Below, one piece after another: positions 16,249 to 24,887 of a DNA stretch of 64,000 bases. The DNA comes from Planctomycetota bacterium (GTDB lineage Bacteria > Planctomycetota > UBA1135 > GCA-002686595). The DNA lies in NCBI GenBank assembly GCA_020853575.1, contig JADYYP010000045.1, positions 496,001 through 560,000 on the forward strand, given 5' to 3'. The notes below the pieces were generated by a model, which was not told the DNA's origin, ran no database searches, and saw only the letters and a program-made list of their open reading frames with translations. The position numbers were made by a program, and so were the translations under genes. The stretch's first letter is position 1. The number at the start of each line of letters is the position of its first letter.

Positions 16249-18426
16249 ATGAGCCTCGCGATTCTTGCGACGGAAGAGAACTGGCAAGGTTTCGATGATG
16301 CCTGGACGGCCTTGATCACTTCCGGGGGGCCGATCGACGAGCTGTGCGTGGCGCTCGACATCGTCGGCGGCAAGCGACGCATCTCGCGCTGCCTGCCGAT
16401 GGTGCGCGAGCACGCCGACAAGCTCGCCGAGCTCGGTCGCGCCGCCGACGCCGCGCAACTCGTGGGCTCGACCCTGCGCGCCGGGGGCCCCGCGGGCGAA
16501 CTCGCCGAGCCGCTGCTGCGCCACGCGGAATTGGCCTGGTCGAGCGAGGGCTGGTTCGGCGCATTCTGCGAGATCTCCGGGCTCAAGCGCGAGGCGCTCG
16601 ACGTGCGCAAGGCGTGGATCTACTTCGACGACATGCGCTCCTACAAGATCGGCACGGTCGTGTTCCACGCCGCCGGCTGGGGCGTCGGCGAGGTCAAGGA
16701 CGTGACCCACGCCACGATGGAGGTCGGCGTGCACTTCCAGTCGGGGCGCAAGGACCGCTTCCCGCTGCGCACCGCGGTCGAGATCTTCGAGCGCTTGCCG
16801 GAGAACGACCTGCGCGCGCAGCTGTTGCGCGATCCGGCGCTGCTCAAGAAGCGCCTCAAGGAAGAGCCGCTGGAGGTCCTGAAGGCCGTGCTGCAGCGCT
16901 ACGGCGGCAAGGCCAGCAACGTGACGGTGCGCAACGCCTTGATGCAGATCGGCGTCGACGGCAACTCCTGGTCGAACTGGTGGAAGAAGACGCGCTTGCT
17001 CGCCGAGAACAGCGAGTGGTTCCGAGTCTCGGGCAACATCGCCAAGTGCGAGATCGAGCTCCTGCGCCGGGCGCTCGACCCGGTCGAAGCACTGCGCCGC
17101 CAGGTGCTGCAGGCGAAGACACTCAAGGATGCGCTGGCGCGCGTGCGCGACCTGCTCGGAGGCGAGAAGCTCCAGGGCCAGATCCGCGACGCGGCGCTCG
17201 AGGCCGTCGACAAGCTCGCGGCCGAGGAAACCCAGCCGCTGGACCAGCGGATCAGCGCTTGGATGCTGCTGCGCGAGCACCGCAAGGAAACTCCGCCGGC
17301 GTTCAAGGAGCGCCTGTTGCGCCTGGCGGCCAAGCCCGCGCCCAGCGACCGCTCCGTGGCGCCGGACCTGTGGGCTTTCCTCAACCGCATCGGCGGCGCG
17401 CGCGAGCAAGAGAAGTCGGTCGAGCTGCTGCCTGAGATCTACGGCGAGGGTTGGGTCGAAGAGGCCATCAAGCACCTGCCGCACGCCTCGCCCGGCATGG
17501 CCAAGCCCTTGATCGACGCCCTGCGCAAGGCCGGTCGCTCGGCGGAGCTGGCGCGCGAATACGTGGTGCAACTCGCGCGTCCGACGCGCTCGCCTTTCGT
17601 GCTCACCGAGCTCGCGCGGCTGGCGGAGCACGGCCAACTCCAGGGCGAGTTCCCCACCCCGGTGCAGCGTGGCATGGCGCTGATCGAGCTGTCGGTGCAC
17701 CTGCACAAGGTGCGCGTCGGCGACGCCGTGATGGCGCGCGCTCAAACGCGTTTGACCGATCTGCTGCTCGACGGCGAGCCGAGCTTGATCCAGCGCATGC
17801 TCTCCGAAGCCGACATCTCCTCGCTGCGCACCATCCGCGGCATGCTGCAGCGCGGTGTGGACGAGCGCCTCGACAGCCTCGTGACCGACATCGTGATCGA
17901 CATGGGCGGCGACGTGTTCCGCGCCGAGCAGCGGCCGTTCTGGGCCGAAGAGAAGATCTGGACCACGCGCGCCGGACTCGAGAAGCGCGATGCGGAGCTG
18001 CGCGAGCTGAAGGAGAAGAAGATCCCGGCCAACGCGGAGGCGATCGCCAAGGCCGCCGCCTACGGCGACCTCTCGGAAAACGCGGAGTGGGAACAGGCCA
18101 TCGAGGAGCAGCGCCAGCTCACCAGCGCGGCCTCCGAGATGGACAAGGAGCTGCGCATGGCCGCGCTGCTCGAGAACGCCAACATCCCCGAGAACACCGT
18201 GTGCCCCGGCACCACGGTCACCTACAAGGACATGCGCAGCAAGGAGCGCCACAGCGTGACGATCCTCGGTCCGTGGGATGCCAAGGACGACGCGCACATC
18301 AGCTACAAGGCCCCGCTGGCGCGCGGAATGCTCGGCAAGAAGAAGGGCGAGCTGGCCACGATCGAGTTGCCCAGCGGCACGCAAGAGGTCGAGATCCTCT
18401 CGATCTCGTTGGCGCCGCTGGTCTGA
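16249..18426 (+). CDS. greA: Long-form transcription elongation factor GreA
   Basis: GreA rescues backtracked RNA polymerase by stimulating transcript cleavage. The C-terminal 160 or so residues are GreA: a coiled coil with the tip motif AAYGDLSENAEWEQAIEEQR, then the FKBP-like domain VTYKDMRSKERHSVTILGPWD to GKKKGELATIELPSG. The conserved acidic tip (D and E of GDLSENAE) is intact. Ahead of it lie about 560 helical residues without TPR consensus, apart from a beta stretch near 130-175 (IGTVVFHAAGWGVGEVKDV). The total of 725 residues is far above the usual 158. Chlamydiae and some spirochaetes have comparably long GreA proteins. ATG 16249 has GAGGAG upstream; an in-frame GTG at 16243 would add two residues. 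Confidence 0.9.
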   Translation: MSLAILATEENWQGFDDAWTALITSGGPIDELCVALDIVGGKRRISRCLPMVREHADKLAELGRAADAAQLVGSTLRAGGPAGELAEPLLRHAELAWSSEGWFGAFCEISGLKREALDVRKAWIYFDDMRSYKIGTVVFHAAGWGVGEVKDVTHATMEVGVHFQSGRKDRFPLRTAVEIFERLPENDLRAQLLRDPALLKKRLKEEPLEVLKAVLQRYGGKASNVTVRNALMQIGVDGNSWSNWWKKTRLLAENSEWFRVSGNIAKCEIELLRRALDPVEALRRQVLQAKTLKDALARVRDLLGGEKLQGQIRDAALEAVDKLAAEETQPLDQRISAWMLLREHRKETPPAFKERLLRLAAKPAPSDRSVAPDLWAFLNRIGGAREQEKSVELLPEIYGEGWVEEAIKHLPHASPGMAKPLIDALRKAGRSAELAREYVVQLARPTRSPFVLTELARLAEHGQLQGEFPTPVQRGMALIELSVHLHKVRVGDAVMARAQTRLTDLLLDGEPSLIQRMLSEADISSLRTIRGMLQRGVDERLDSLVTDIVIDMGGDVFRAEQRPFWAEEKIWTTRAGLEKRDAELRELKEKKIPANAEAIAKAAAYGDLSENAEWEQAIEEQRQLTSAASEMDKELRMAALLENANIPENTVCPGTTVTYKDMRSKERHSVTILGPWDAKDDAHISYKAPLARGMLGKKKGELATIELPSGTQEVEILSISLAPLV

Positions 18427-18534
18427 GGGCCAGCGCACCGCCGCGTAGCCTGCGCGCCGAGGCGAGTCCACGCTCCCGAGCGGCGCCCTGACCGCGCTGC
18501 CCGGGCTCCACCCCGACGGTTGCGGCCCTTCGAC

Positions 18535-18563
18535 TTGAGTATCACGATTTCATGATGTAGTGT
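18535..18563 (+). promoter_or_regulatory. Candidate promoter and palindromic operator of the ArsR-methyltransferase/ahcY unit
   Basis: TTGAGT (18535-18540) and TAGTGT (18558-18563) are separated by 17 bp, a fair match to -35/-10 spacing. The spacer is filled by an imperfect palindrome, ATCACGATTTCATGAT (18541-18556), with one mismatch between its 7-bp halves. Because the GTG start is at 18571, such a promoter would give a nearly leaderless mRNA. An ArsR-family protein is the first gene, so autoregulation through this site is likely. This is inference from sequence layout only. Confidence 0.45.
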
Positions 18564-18570
18564 TGATCGA

Positions 18571-19557
18571 GTGACTGCCGCTCCCGACCTGGCCCACCTG
18601 CTCAAGGCCCTGGCCGATCCCACGCGCCTGCGCATGCTGGCCTTGCTCGATGGCCGGGAGTTGACCGTCGGCGAGCTCTCGCGCGCCCTGGGCATGTCGC
18701 AATCGCGCGTTTCGAATCACCTGCGCCTGTTGCGCGAAACGGGCTTGTTCGCCGAGCGCCGCTCGGGCACCAGCACCTTCCTGCGGCTCGCGCCCGATCG
18801 CGGGGGCGCCCTCCAAGACGGCCTGTGGAACGCGATCCACTCCGAGCTCGCCACACTCGCAGCCCACCGCAAGGACCTCACGCGACTCGAGCGCCTGCTG
18901 GAGGACCGCGAGCGCAGCCAAGCGCGCTTGTTCGACGAGATCGCCGCCGACTGGGACAAGATCGGAGCGGACTTCGCCACCGGACAGGCGCGCCAACGCG
19001 CCGCTGCGTGCCTCGTCCCGCGCGGCATGGTGATCGCCGATGTCGGCTGCGGCACCGGCTACCTGGCGCGCGGCTTGGCGGGGCTGGTCGAACGCATCAT
19101 CTGCATCGATCGCTCCAAGCCCATGCTCGACCAAGCGCGCAAGCGCCTGGCGAGCGAGCGTCCCGAGGCCCAGGTCGAGTTCCGCCGCGGAGAGTTGCAC
19201 GCCCTGCCGCTGCGCGCCGCCGAAGTCGACGGACTGCTCGCCGGAATGGTGCTGCACCACCTGGCCGACCTCGGGCCCGCGCTGCGCGAGATGCGCCGGG
19301 CGCTCAAGCCGGGCGCGCCGCTGGTGGTGCTCGAGCTCGAGCCCCACTCCCAGGACTGGATGCGCGACGAGCTCGGCGATCGGCACCTCGGATTCGAATC
19401 CGCATTCGTGGCGCGCGCGCTCGAACGCGCCGGATTCGAGTCCGTCAACGTCGAACCGGTCGACGATCACTACACTCCGCGGCCCAAACGCTCGAAGAGC
19501 ACACCCACGGAGCTCCCCGTCTATCTCGTGCGCGCGTTTGCGCCGAGATCTCCCTAG
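18571..19557 (+). CDS. ArsR-family regulator fused to a SAM-dependent methyltransferase
   Basis: Residues 1-75 form an ArsR winged helix ([20 protein letters not shown] then [18 protein letters not shown]). After a helical linker, residues 125-328 are a class I methyltransferase with [16 protein letters not shown] at 156-171 and [15 protein letters not shown] later. The metal-binding Cys pair of classical ArsR sensors is absent. This fusion is often found beside S-adenosylhomocysteine hydrolase and probably senses SAM or SAH, by analogy with SahR-type ArsR regulators. It starts at GTG 18571 and ends 29 bp before ahcY, so the two are very likely one operon. The product could methylate a small molecule, but a sensor role is more likely given the context. 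Confidence 0.88.
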   Translation: MTAAPDLAHLLKALADPTRLRMLALLDGRELTVGELSRALGMSQSRVSNHLRLLRETGLFAERRSGTSTFLRLAPDRGGALQDGLWNAIHSELATLAAHRKDLTRLERLLEDRERSQARLFDEIAADWDKIGADFATGQARQRAAACLVPRGMVIADVGCGTGYLARGLAGLVERIICIDRSKPMLDQARKRLASERPEAQVEFRRGELHALPLRAAEVDGLLAGMVLHHLADLGPALREMRRALKPGAPLVVLELEPHSQDWMRDELGDRHLGFESAFVARALERAGFESVNVEPVDDHYTPRPKRSKSTPTELPVYLVRAFAPRSP

Positions 19558-19586
19558 AGTCCGCCACCGACACGCATTCGCTTGCC

Positions 19587-21041
19587 ATGACCTCCACCAC
19601 CGCTCAAACCCAAGACTTCAAGGTCAAGGACATCAACCTCGCCGACTTCGGCCGCAAGGAGATCGAGCTCGCCGAGATCGAGATGCCCGGCCTGATGGCG
19701 ATCCGCGACGAATACAAGGGCAAGAAGCCGCTCGCCGGCGCGCGCATCTCGGGCTCGCTGCACATGACCATCCAGACCGCGGTCCTGATCGAGACCCTGG
19801 TCGACCTCGGCGCCAAGGTGCGCTGGGCGTCGTGCAACATCTTCTCGACCCAGGACCACGCCGCCGCGGCGGTCGCGGTCGGCAAGCACGGCAATCCGAA
19901 AAAGCCCAAGGGTGTTCCGGTGTTCGCCTGGAAGGGCGAGACGCTCGAAGAGTACTGGTGGTGCACCGAGCAGGCGTTGCTGTGGCCCGACGGCAAGGGC
20001 CCGAACATGCTGCTCGACGACGGCGGCGACGCCACGATGATGGTGCACCTGGGCACGCAGTACGAGGCCGCTGGCAAGGTGCCGAGCCCGAAGAAGAACG
20101 ACCAAGAGGACTGGGTCGAGCTGCTCAAGAGCCTGAAGCGCTCGCTCGAGTCCAATCCCAGTCGCTGGACCGAGATCGGCAAGGCCATCAAGGGCGTCAC
20201 CGAGGAGACCACCACCGGCGTCCATCGGCTCTACAACATGCAGCGCGACGGCGAGCTGCTGTTCCCCGCGATGAACGTCAACGACTCGGTGACCAAGTCG
20301 AAGTTCGACAACATCTACGGCTGCCGTCACAGCCTGGTCGACGGCATCATGCGCGCCACCGACGTGATGCTCTCGGGCAAAGTCGCCGTGGTGTGCGGCT
20401 ATGGCGACGTCGGCAAGGGTTGCGCCAAGTCGCTCGCGGGCCAGGCTGCACGCGTGGTCGTCACCGAGGTCGATCCGATCTGCGCCCTGCAGGCCTGCAT
20501 GGACGGCTATCAGGTGCTGCGCGTCGAGGACGTGGTCGAGAACGCCGACATCTTCGTCACCGCGACCGGCAACAAGAACGTCATCACGGTCGAGCACATG
20601 GCGAAGATGAAGAACAACGCCATCGTGGGCAACATCGGGCACTTCGACAACGAGATCGACATGGCCAGCTTGGCGCGCGCCAAGGGCACCAAGCGCGTGC
20701 AGATCAAGCCCCAGGTCGACCGCTGGGTGTTCCCCGACGGCCACGGCGTGATCGTGTTGGCCGAAGGCCGACTGCTCAACCTGGGCTGCGCGACCGGCCA
20801 TCCGAGCTTCGTGATGTCCAACAGCTTCTCCAACCAGGTGATCGCGCAGATCGAGCTCTTCAGCAACTCGAGCAAGTACGACAAGGCGGTCTACGTGCTG
20901 CCCAAGCACCTCGACGAAAAGGTCGCGCGACTGCACCTGGGCAAGCTCGGCGCGAAGCTGACCGAGCTCTCGCCGGAGCAAGCGAGCTACATCGGCGTGC
21001 CGGTCGACGGTCCCTACAAGCCCGGGCACTACCGCTACTAG
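19587..21041 (+). CDS. ahcY: Adenosylhomocysteinase
   Basis: NAD-dependent hydrolysis of S-adenosylhomocysteine to adenosine and homocysteine, which removes the product inhibitor of methyltransferases and recycles methionine. The 484-residue protein shows [34 protein letters not shown], the NAD-binding GYGDVGKG at 271-278, [19 protein letters not shown] and the canonical C-terminus [11 protein letters not shown]. All expected substrate and NAD motifs are intact. The insert after VGKHGNP and the KKNDQEDW stretch are typical of the longer bacterial form. It is cotranscribed with the ArsR-methyltransferase gene and is followed after 21 bp by gluQ. Confidence 0.98.
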   Translation: MTSTTAQTQDFKVKDINLADFGRKEIELAEIEMPGLMAIRDEYKGKKPLAGARISGSLHMTIQTAVLIETLVDLGAKVRWASCNIFSTQDHAAAAVAVGKHGNPKKPKGVPVFAWKGETLEEYWWCTEQALLWPDGKGPNMLLDDGGDATMMVHLGTQYEAAGKVPSPKKNDQEDWVELLKSLKRSLESNPSRWTEIGKAIKGVTEETTTGVHRLYNMQRDGELLFPAMNVNDSVTKSKFDNIYGCRHSLVDGIMRATDVMLSGKVAVVCGYGDVGKGCAKSLAGQAARVVVTEVDPICALQACMDGYQVLRVEDVVENADIFVTATGNKNVITVEHMAKMKNNAIVGNIGHFDNEIDMASLARAKGTKRVQIKPQVDRWVFPDGHGVIVLAEGRLLNLGCATGHPSFVMSNSFSNQVIAQIELFSNSSKYDKAVYVLPKHLDEKVARLHLGKLGAKLTELSPEQASYIGVPVDGPYKPGHYRY

Positions 21042-21062
21042 TCACGCTAGGCTGCGCGCTCC

Positions 21063-22031
21063 ATGAGCGAGCGCGCGCCGCCGTCCAGCCCCGTCGTCAC
21101 CCGGCTCGCGCCGAGTCCGACGGGGCTGTTGCATCTGGGCCACGCGCGTTCGTTCCTGTTGGCGTGGTGGCACGCGCGCTCCAGCGGCGGTCGCGTGGTG
21201 TTGCGCATCGAGGACCTCGACCGCGAACGCTGCAAGCCGGAGCTCGTCGACACCTGCCTGCGCGATCTCGAGTGGCTCGGTCTCGATTGGGACGGGCCGC
21301 CCGTGGTGCAGTCGCGCGACACGTCGCCCTACGAACGCGCCTGCGCGGAGCTGCTCGCCGCCGGACTGGCCTACTCCTGCGTCTGCACGCGCGCCGAGAT
21401 CGCCGCGCTGTCGGCGCCGCACGCGGGCGATTCCGAGCAACGCTATCCCGGAACCTGTCGCGGAAAGTGGACCACGCTCGAGGCCGCGCGCAGCTCCAGC
21501 GGACGTGCCGCGGGCATCCGCTTCGAGGTCGCGAATGGTCCGCAGCTCGTCCGCGACGAGTTGCACGGCGAGCGCGCCTTCGACGTTCAGCGAGAGGTGG
21601 GCGACGTGCTCGTGCAGCGCCGCGACGGGGCCTTCGCGTACCAACTGGCGGTGGTCGTCGACGACTCACGCCAGGGCATCACCGATGTGGTCCGAGGCAG
21701 CGACCTGTGGTCGAGCGCGGCTCGGCAGCTCCTCCTGCAGCGCGCGCTGGGATTCGCGCACCCGCGCTGGTGGCACGTTCCGCTCGTCGTCGACGAGGGC
21801 GGCGAGCGACTCGCCAAACGGCGCGGCGACGTCGCGCTGGCGGAGCTGCGTGCGCAGCGGGTCGATGCGCGCGCCGTGGTCGCCTGGGCTGCGGCGAGCT
21901 CGGGCCAGCCCGCGGAACCGCGCTGTACCGCTCGCGAGGTCTGCGCTCGCTTCGACCTGCGCGCATGCCCGCGCACGGCGCTGGTCCTGAGCGCAGCGAC
22001 CCTGGCCGGATTGCGTGCCGCGACGCAGTGA
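21063..22031 (+). CDS. gluQ: Glutamyl-Q tRNA(Asp) synthetase
   Basis: A truncated glutamyl-tRNA synthetase that lacks the anticodon-binding domain and attaches glutamate to queuosine at position 34 of tRNA-Asp. The 322-residue product has LAPSPTGLLHLGHARS (HIGH motif HLGH at 24-27), RVVLRIEDLDRERCK, a zinc-binding set in YSCVCTRAEI and RYPGTCRGK, and LAKRRGD in the KMSKS position. Length and the Cys-x-Cys pattern separate it from full GltX. It starts 21 bp after ahcY and may share its transcript. The tRNA gene 90 bp downstream is tRNA-Asn, another queuosine-type (GUN anticodon) tRNA. Confidence 0.93.
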   Translation: MSERAPPSSPVVTRLAPSPTGLLHLGHARSFLLAWWHARSSGGRVVLRIEDLDRERCKPELVDTCLRDLEWLGLDWDGPPVVQSRDTSPYERACAELLAAGLAYSCVCTRAEIAALSAPHAGDSEQRYPGTCRGKWTTLEAARSSSGRAAGIRFEVANGPQLVRDELHGERAFDVQREVGDVLVQRRDGAFAYQLAVVVDDSRQGITDVVRGSDLWSSAARQLLLQRALGFAHPRWWHVPLVVDEGGERLAKRRGDVALAELRAQRVDARAVVAWAAASSGQPAEPRCTAREVCARFDLRACPRTALVLSAATLAGLRAATQ

Positions 22032-22120
22032 GCTCAAGCTCGGGGCCGCCGCGCGCCGAAGCTCGGCCGGCGACGCCTTGACGTGCGGCTTCCCACCGCT
22101 ACTCTGGTGCCCCTTCGCGT

Positions 22121-22195
22121 TCCCCGGTAGCTCAATGGTAGAGCACCCGGCTGTTAACCGGGTTGTTGTAGGTTCGAGCCCTACCCGGGGAGCCA
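22121..22195 (+). tRNA. tRNA-Asn (anticodon GTT)
   Basis: Acceptor halves TCCCCGG (22121) and CCGGGGA pair, with discriminator G and CCA encoded at 22193-22195. The anticodon stem CCGG/CCGG encloses CTGTTAA, giving anticodon GTT. D loop AGCTCAATGGTAGAG and T loop GGTTCGAGCC are standard. Confidence 0.96.
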
Positions 22196-22554
22196 CACGC
22201 GCGCGCGCCGCGGGCATCGAGCTCGGGCAGCAGCGCACTGTGCGCGACGCGAGAGCGTCCGTTCCGCTGCCAACCCCCGCGCGGTACCCGATCTTCGCGC
22301 TCGGTGGTCGGTGCACCGCGTTGGAGCCCGAGCCGCGCTCGTTTTCCCTGCGCAGCCGCCGACGCGCGCGAGCGCGACCGGCAATTCGCGGCGCATAGCG
22401 CGGCACCCATCGCGCCACGCGGACGCCCGACCGAAGTTCGGCTCCGCGCCGAACGATGAGACCCGTCCACCAACGGAACGCACGCGCTCGTCCGGAACAT
22501 TGCCGCGCAACGCCGGCGTTGCGTGACGCACGCAGCGCGGAGACGATTGCACGC
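22196..22554. other. 359-bp stretch without a convincing gene
   Basis: Between tRNA-Asn and the M28 peptidase start. The peptidase frame stays open back to ATG 22456, but the translation there is arginine-rich and unlike a signal or membrane start. A small hairpin (TTCGGC 22437-22442 with GCCGAA 22448-22453) is the only structure noticed. The peptidase promoter should be here; no clear -35/-10 pair was recognised. Confidence 0.5.
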
Positions 22555-24828
22555 GTGACGAGCGCGAGCGATTCGACCCCGAGCTCGGTGCTCGGCACCT
22601 GGGCTTGGATCGCGACCTGCGTGCTGCTCGCGCTCTCGCTCGTCCGCCCCGCACGCACGCCCCAGGTGCAGCCGGCGTCGGCGGGCAGCGACGCCTTTTC
22701 GGCGGAGCGAGCGCTCGCGATGCTCGCGCGCATCCTCGGGGACCAGGCCCCCCATCCGGCGGGGACTCAGGCACACCGCGCGGTGCGCGAACGCATCTTG
22801 GCCGAAGCGCGTGCCCTGGGGCTCGAGCCGGCGGTCCAGAGCTCGCTGGCGCGCGGGCCTGGAGGGCGCATCGCGCTGGTCCACAACATCGTGGCGCGCC
22901 TTGGTCCCGCGACGGGGCCCGCAGTGCTGCTCGCGGCGCACTACGACTCGGTCGGTGCGGCGCCCGGGGCCAGCGACGACGGAGCCGGATGTGCAGTGAT
23001 CCTTGAGATCGCGCGCGCCCTGCGCGACACGAGGCTCGACTCGCCGGTGATCCTGTTGTTCTCGGACGGCGAGGAGCTGGGGTTGATCGGAGCCCAGGCC
23101 TTCGCCGACGAGCACCCCTGGAGCGCCGATGTCGGCGTCGTGATCAATCTCGAGGCCCGCGGCACCAGCGGGCCGAGCTTGATGTTCGAGACCAGTGGGC
23201 CGAGCGCGCCACTGATCGAGCGTTTCGCGCGCGCCGCGGTCCGGCCGTTCGCGAGCTCGCTCTCGGACCTGATCTACAAGTACATGCCGAACGACACCGA
23301 TCTCTCGGTGTTCCGCGCTCGCGGCGTGCCGGGCTACAACTTCGCATTCATCGGTGGGCTGGCGCGATACCACACGCCGCTCGACGATCTCGCGCACCTC
23401 GACGCGCGCAGCGTGCAACACCATGGGGATCAAGCGCTGGCGCTGGTGCGCGAGCTGACGCGCGCGCCGCTGGACGTGGCTCGCGGAGGCGAATCGCTCT
23501 ACTTCGACGTGCTCGGTTGGCGGGTCGCGTGGCGCGAGCGGTCGCGCGTCGCGTGGCTCACGGCGCTCTTGACCGCCAGTTCCGCGTGGTGCTTGGCGCG
23601 AGCGCTTCGTGCGGGTCGCGCGCGAGTCAGCGAGCTCGCTTGGGCGGCAGTGGGAGTCGCACTGGCTTTCTCGGGCTCGATGGTGCTGAGCTGGCTCATG
23701 GTGCGCGCGCTCGCGGCCTGGCACGGCGTGCCGGACCCCGGAGCGGTCCATCCGGCGCCGCTGCGCCTGGTGTGCGCGGGAGCGATCGTCCTGTGCACCT
23801 GCTGGGCCTCGGCCTTCAGCGTGCGGCGCGGGGCCAGGTTCGCGTCAGCGTGGTACGCGGGCTTGGCGACGACCGTTCTGGGAGCCTGTGCGACGCAATT
23901 CGTGCTGTGGCGCGCGGGACATCTGGCGTTCGTCCCCGCACTCGCGTGGTGCTCGGTGGAAGTGCTCTTGAAGCCGACCGAGCGCGGCATTCCGGCGCGC
24001 ATCTGCGCACTCGCGCTCGTGTCCGCGATCCAAGCGCTCCTGTGGTTGCCGCTGGCACAAGCGACCGAGTTGGGGTTCGGTTTCCGGCTGGCGCCGATGG
24101 TCGCCGCGCCGATGGCGCTCGGATGCATCGCGCTGTGGCCCGCGTGGCTCGAACTCGCTCGTCGCGCGCGTGTCGCGTGCTTGGCCGCCACGGCGTGCGT
24201 CGTCGGCGCCTTGGTCTCGGCCGTGCGGCCCGCGGCCGACGAGCACGCTCCCACGTGGCTCAACTTGCGCTTCGTGCAAGACAGTGACACCGGCACGGCG
24301 CGCTTCGAGGCCTCGACCTTCGAGTCCGCGATGCCCCCCGCGCTCGCAACGCGCGCTGCGTTCGCTCCCGCGCGCACGCCGCCGTTCCCGTGGCTTTCGC
24401 TCGACCCCTCGATGCACGTCGCGCCGGCCCCCACTTGGGACGTTCCCCCGCCGTTGCTCGAGGTGCTCGAAGCGCGCGCCACGCCGCTCGGCCGACGCGT
24501 GCGAGCCCGCTTGAGCTCGCCGCGCGGTGCCGTGCGCTTGCACTTGCACCTCGACGAGCGCACTCGGTTGCGCGCGGTCCAGTGCGCGGGACGCGTGCTG
24601 TCCGACGGATTCGAGGGCGTGCGCACGCAGCTGTTCTTCGCCGTGCCCAGCGAAGGCCTCGAGGTCGAGCTGGAGGTCGAGGGCTCCGCGCCAGCGCGCG
24701 CGCACTTGCTCGACCAGGACTGGACCCTGCCCGACTCGCTCGGAGCGCTGCTCGAGGCGCGACCGGCGAGCGCCGTGCCCCGCAGCGACGGAGACGTGTC
24801 GCTCCTGGGACGCTCGTTCGAGCTGTAG
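22555..24828 (+). CDS. M28-family metallopeptidase with a polytopic membrane domain
   Basis: A di-zinc aminopeptidase-type protein of 757 residues from GTG 22555. A membrane segment (WAWIATCVLLALSLV) near residues 16-30 precedes the M28 catalytic domain. Expected zinc ligands are visible: His129 and Asp141 in LLAAHYDSVGAAPGASDDG, Glu173-Glu174 in FSDGEELG, Glu200 in VINLEARG and His273 in RYHTPLDD. From about residue 330 to 560 there are several hydrophobic spans, then a soluble beta-rich tail. The plan resembles ER metallopeptidase 1/Fxna-type proteins. The catalytic domain probably faces the periplasm. ATG 22456 would add 33 residues. Substrate unknown. Confidence 0.85.
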   Translation: MTSASDSTPSSVLGTWAWIATCVLLALSLVRPARTPQVQPASAGSDAFSAERALAMLARILGDQAPHPAGTQAHRAVRERILAEARALGLEPAVQSSLARGPGGRIALVHNIVARLGPATGPAVLLAAHYDSVGAAPGASDDGAGCAVILEIARALRDTRLDSPVILLFSDGEELGLIGAQAFADEHPWSADVGVVINLEARGTSGPSLMFETSGPSAPLIERFARAAVRPFASSLSDLIYKYMPNDTDLSVFRARGVPGYNFAFIGGLARYHTPLDDLAHLDARSVQHHGDQALALVRELTRAPLDVARGGESLYFDVLGWRVAWRERSRVAWLTALLTASSAWCLARALRAGRARVSELAWAAVGVALAFSGSMVLSWLMVRALAAWHGVPDPGAVHPAPLRLVCAGAIVLCTCWASAFSVRRGARFASAWYAGLATTVLGACATQFVLWRAGHLAFVPALAWCSVEVLLKPTERGIPARICALALVSAIQALLWLPLAQATELGFGFRLAPMVAAPMALGCIALWPAWLELARRARVACLAATACVVGALVSAVRPAADEHAPTWLNLRFVQDSDTGTARFEASTFESAMPPALATRAAFAPARTPPFPWLSLDPSMHVAPAPTWDVPPPLLEVLEARATPLGRRVRARLSSPRGAVRLHLHLDERTRLRAVQCAGRVLSDGFEGVRTQLFFAVPSEGLEVELEVEGSAPARAHLLDQDWTLPDSLGALLEARPASAVPRSDGDVSLLGRSFEL

Positions 24829-24887
24829 GGCGCGCCGCGCTCCAGGAAAGGGCTTCCACGGTCGAAGGTCGTGCGAGGAGCCCGACC

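Noticed and set aside
19040..22081. A 1,013-codon open frame overlapping ahcY and gluQ on the same strand
   Set aside because: It is out of frame with both recognised genes, and its translation is Arg-rich and featureless.
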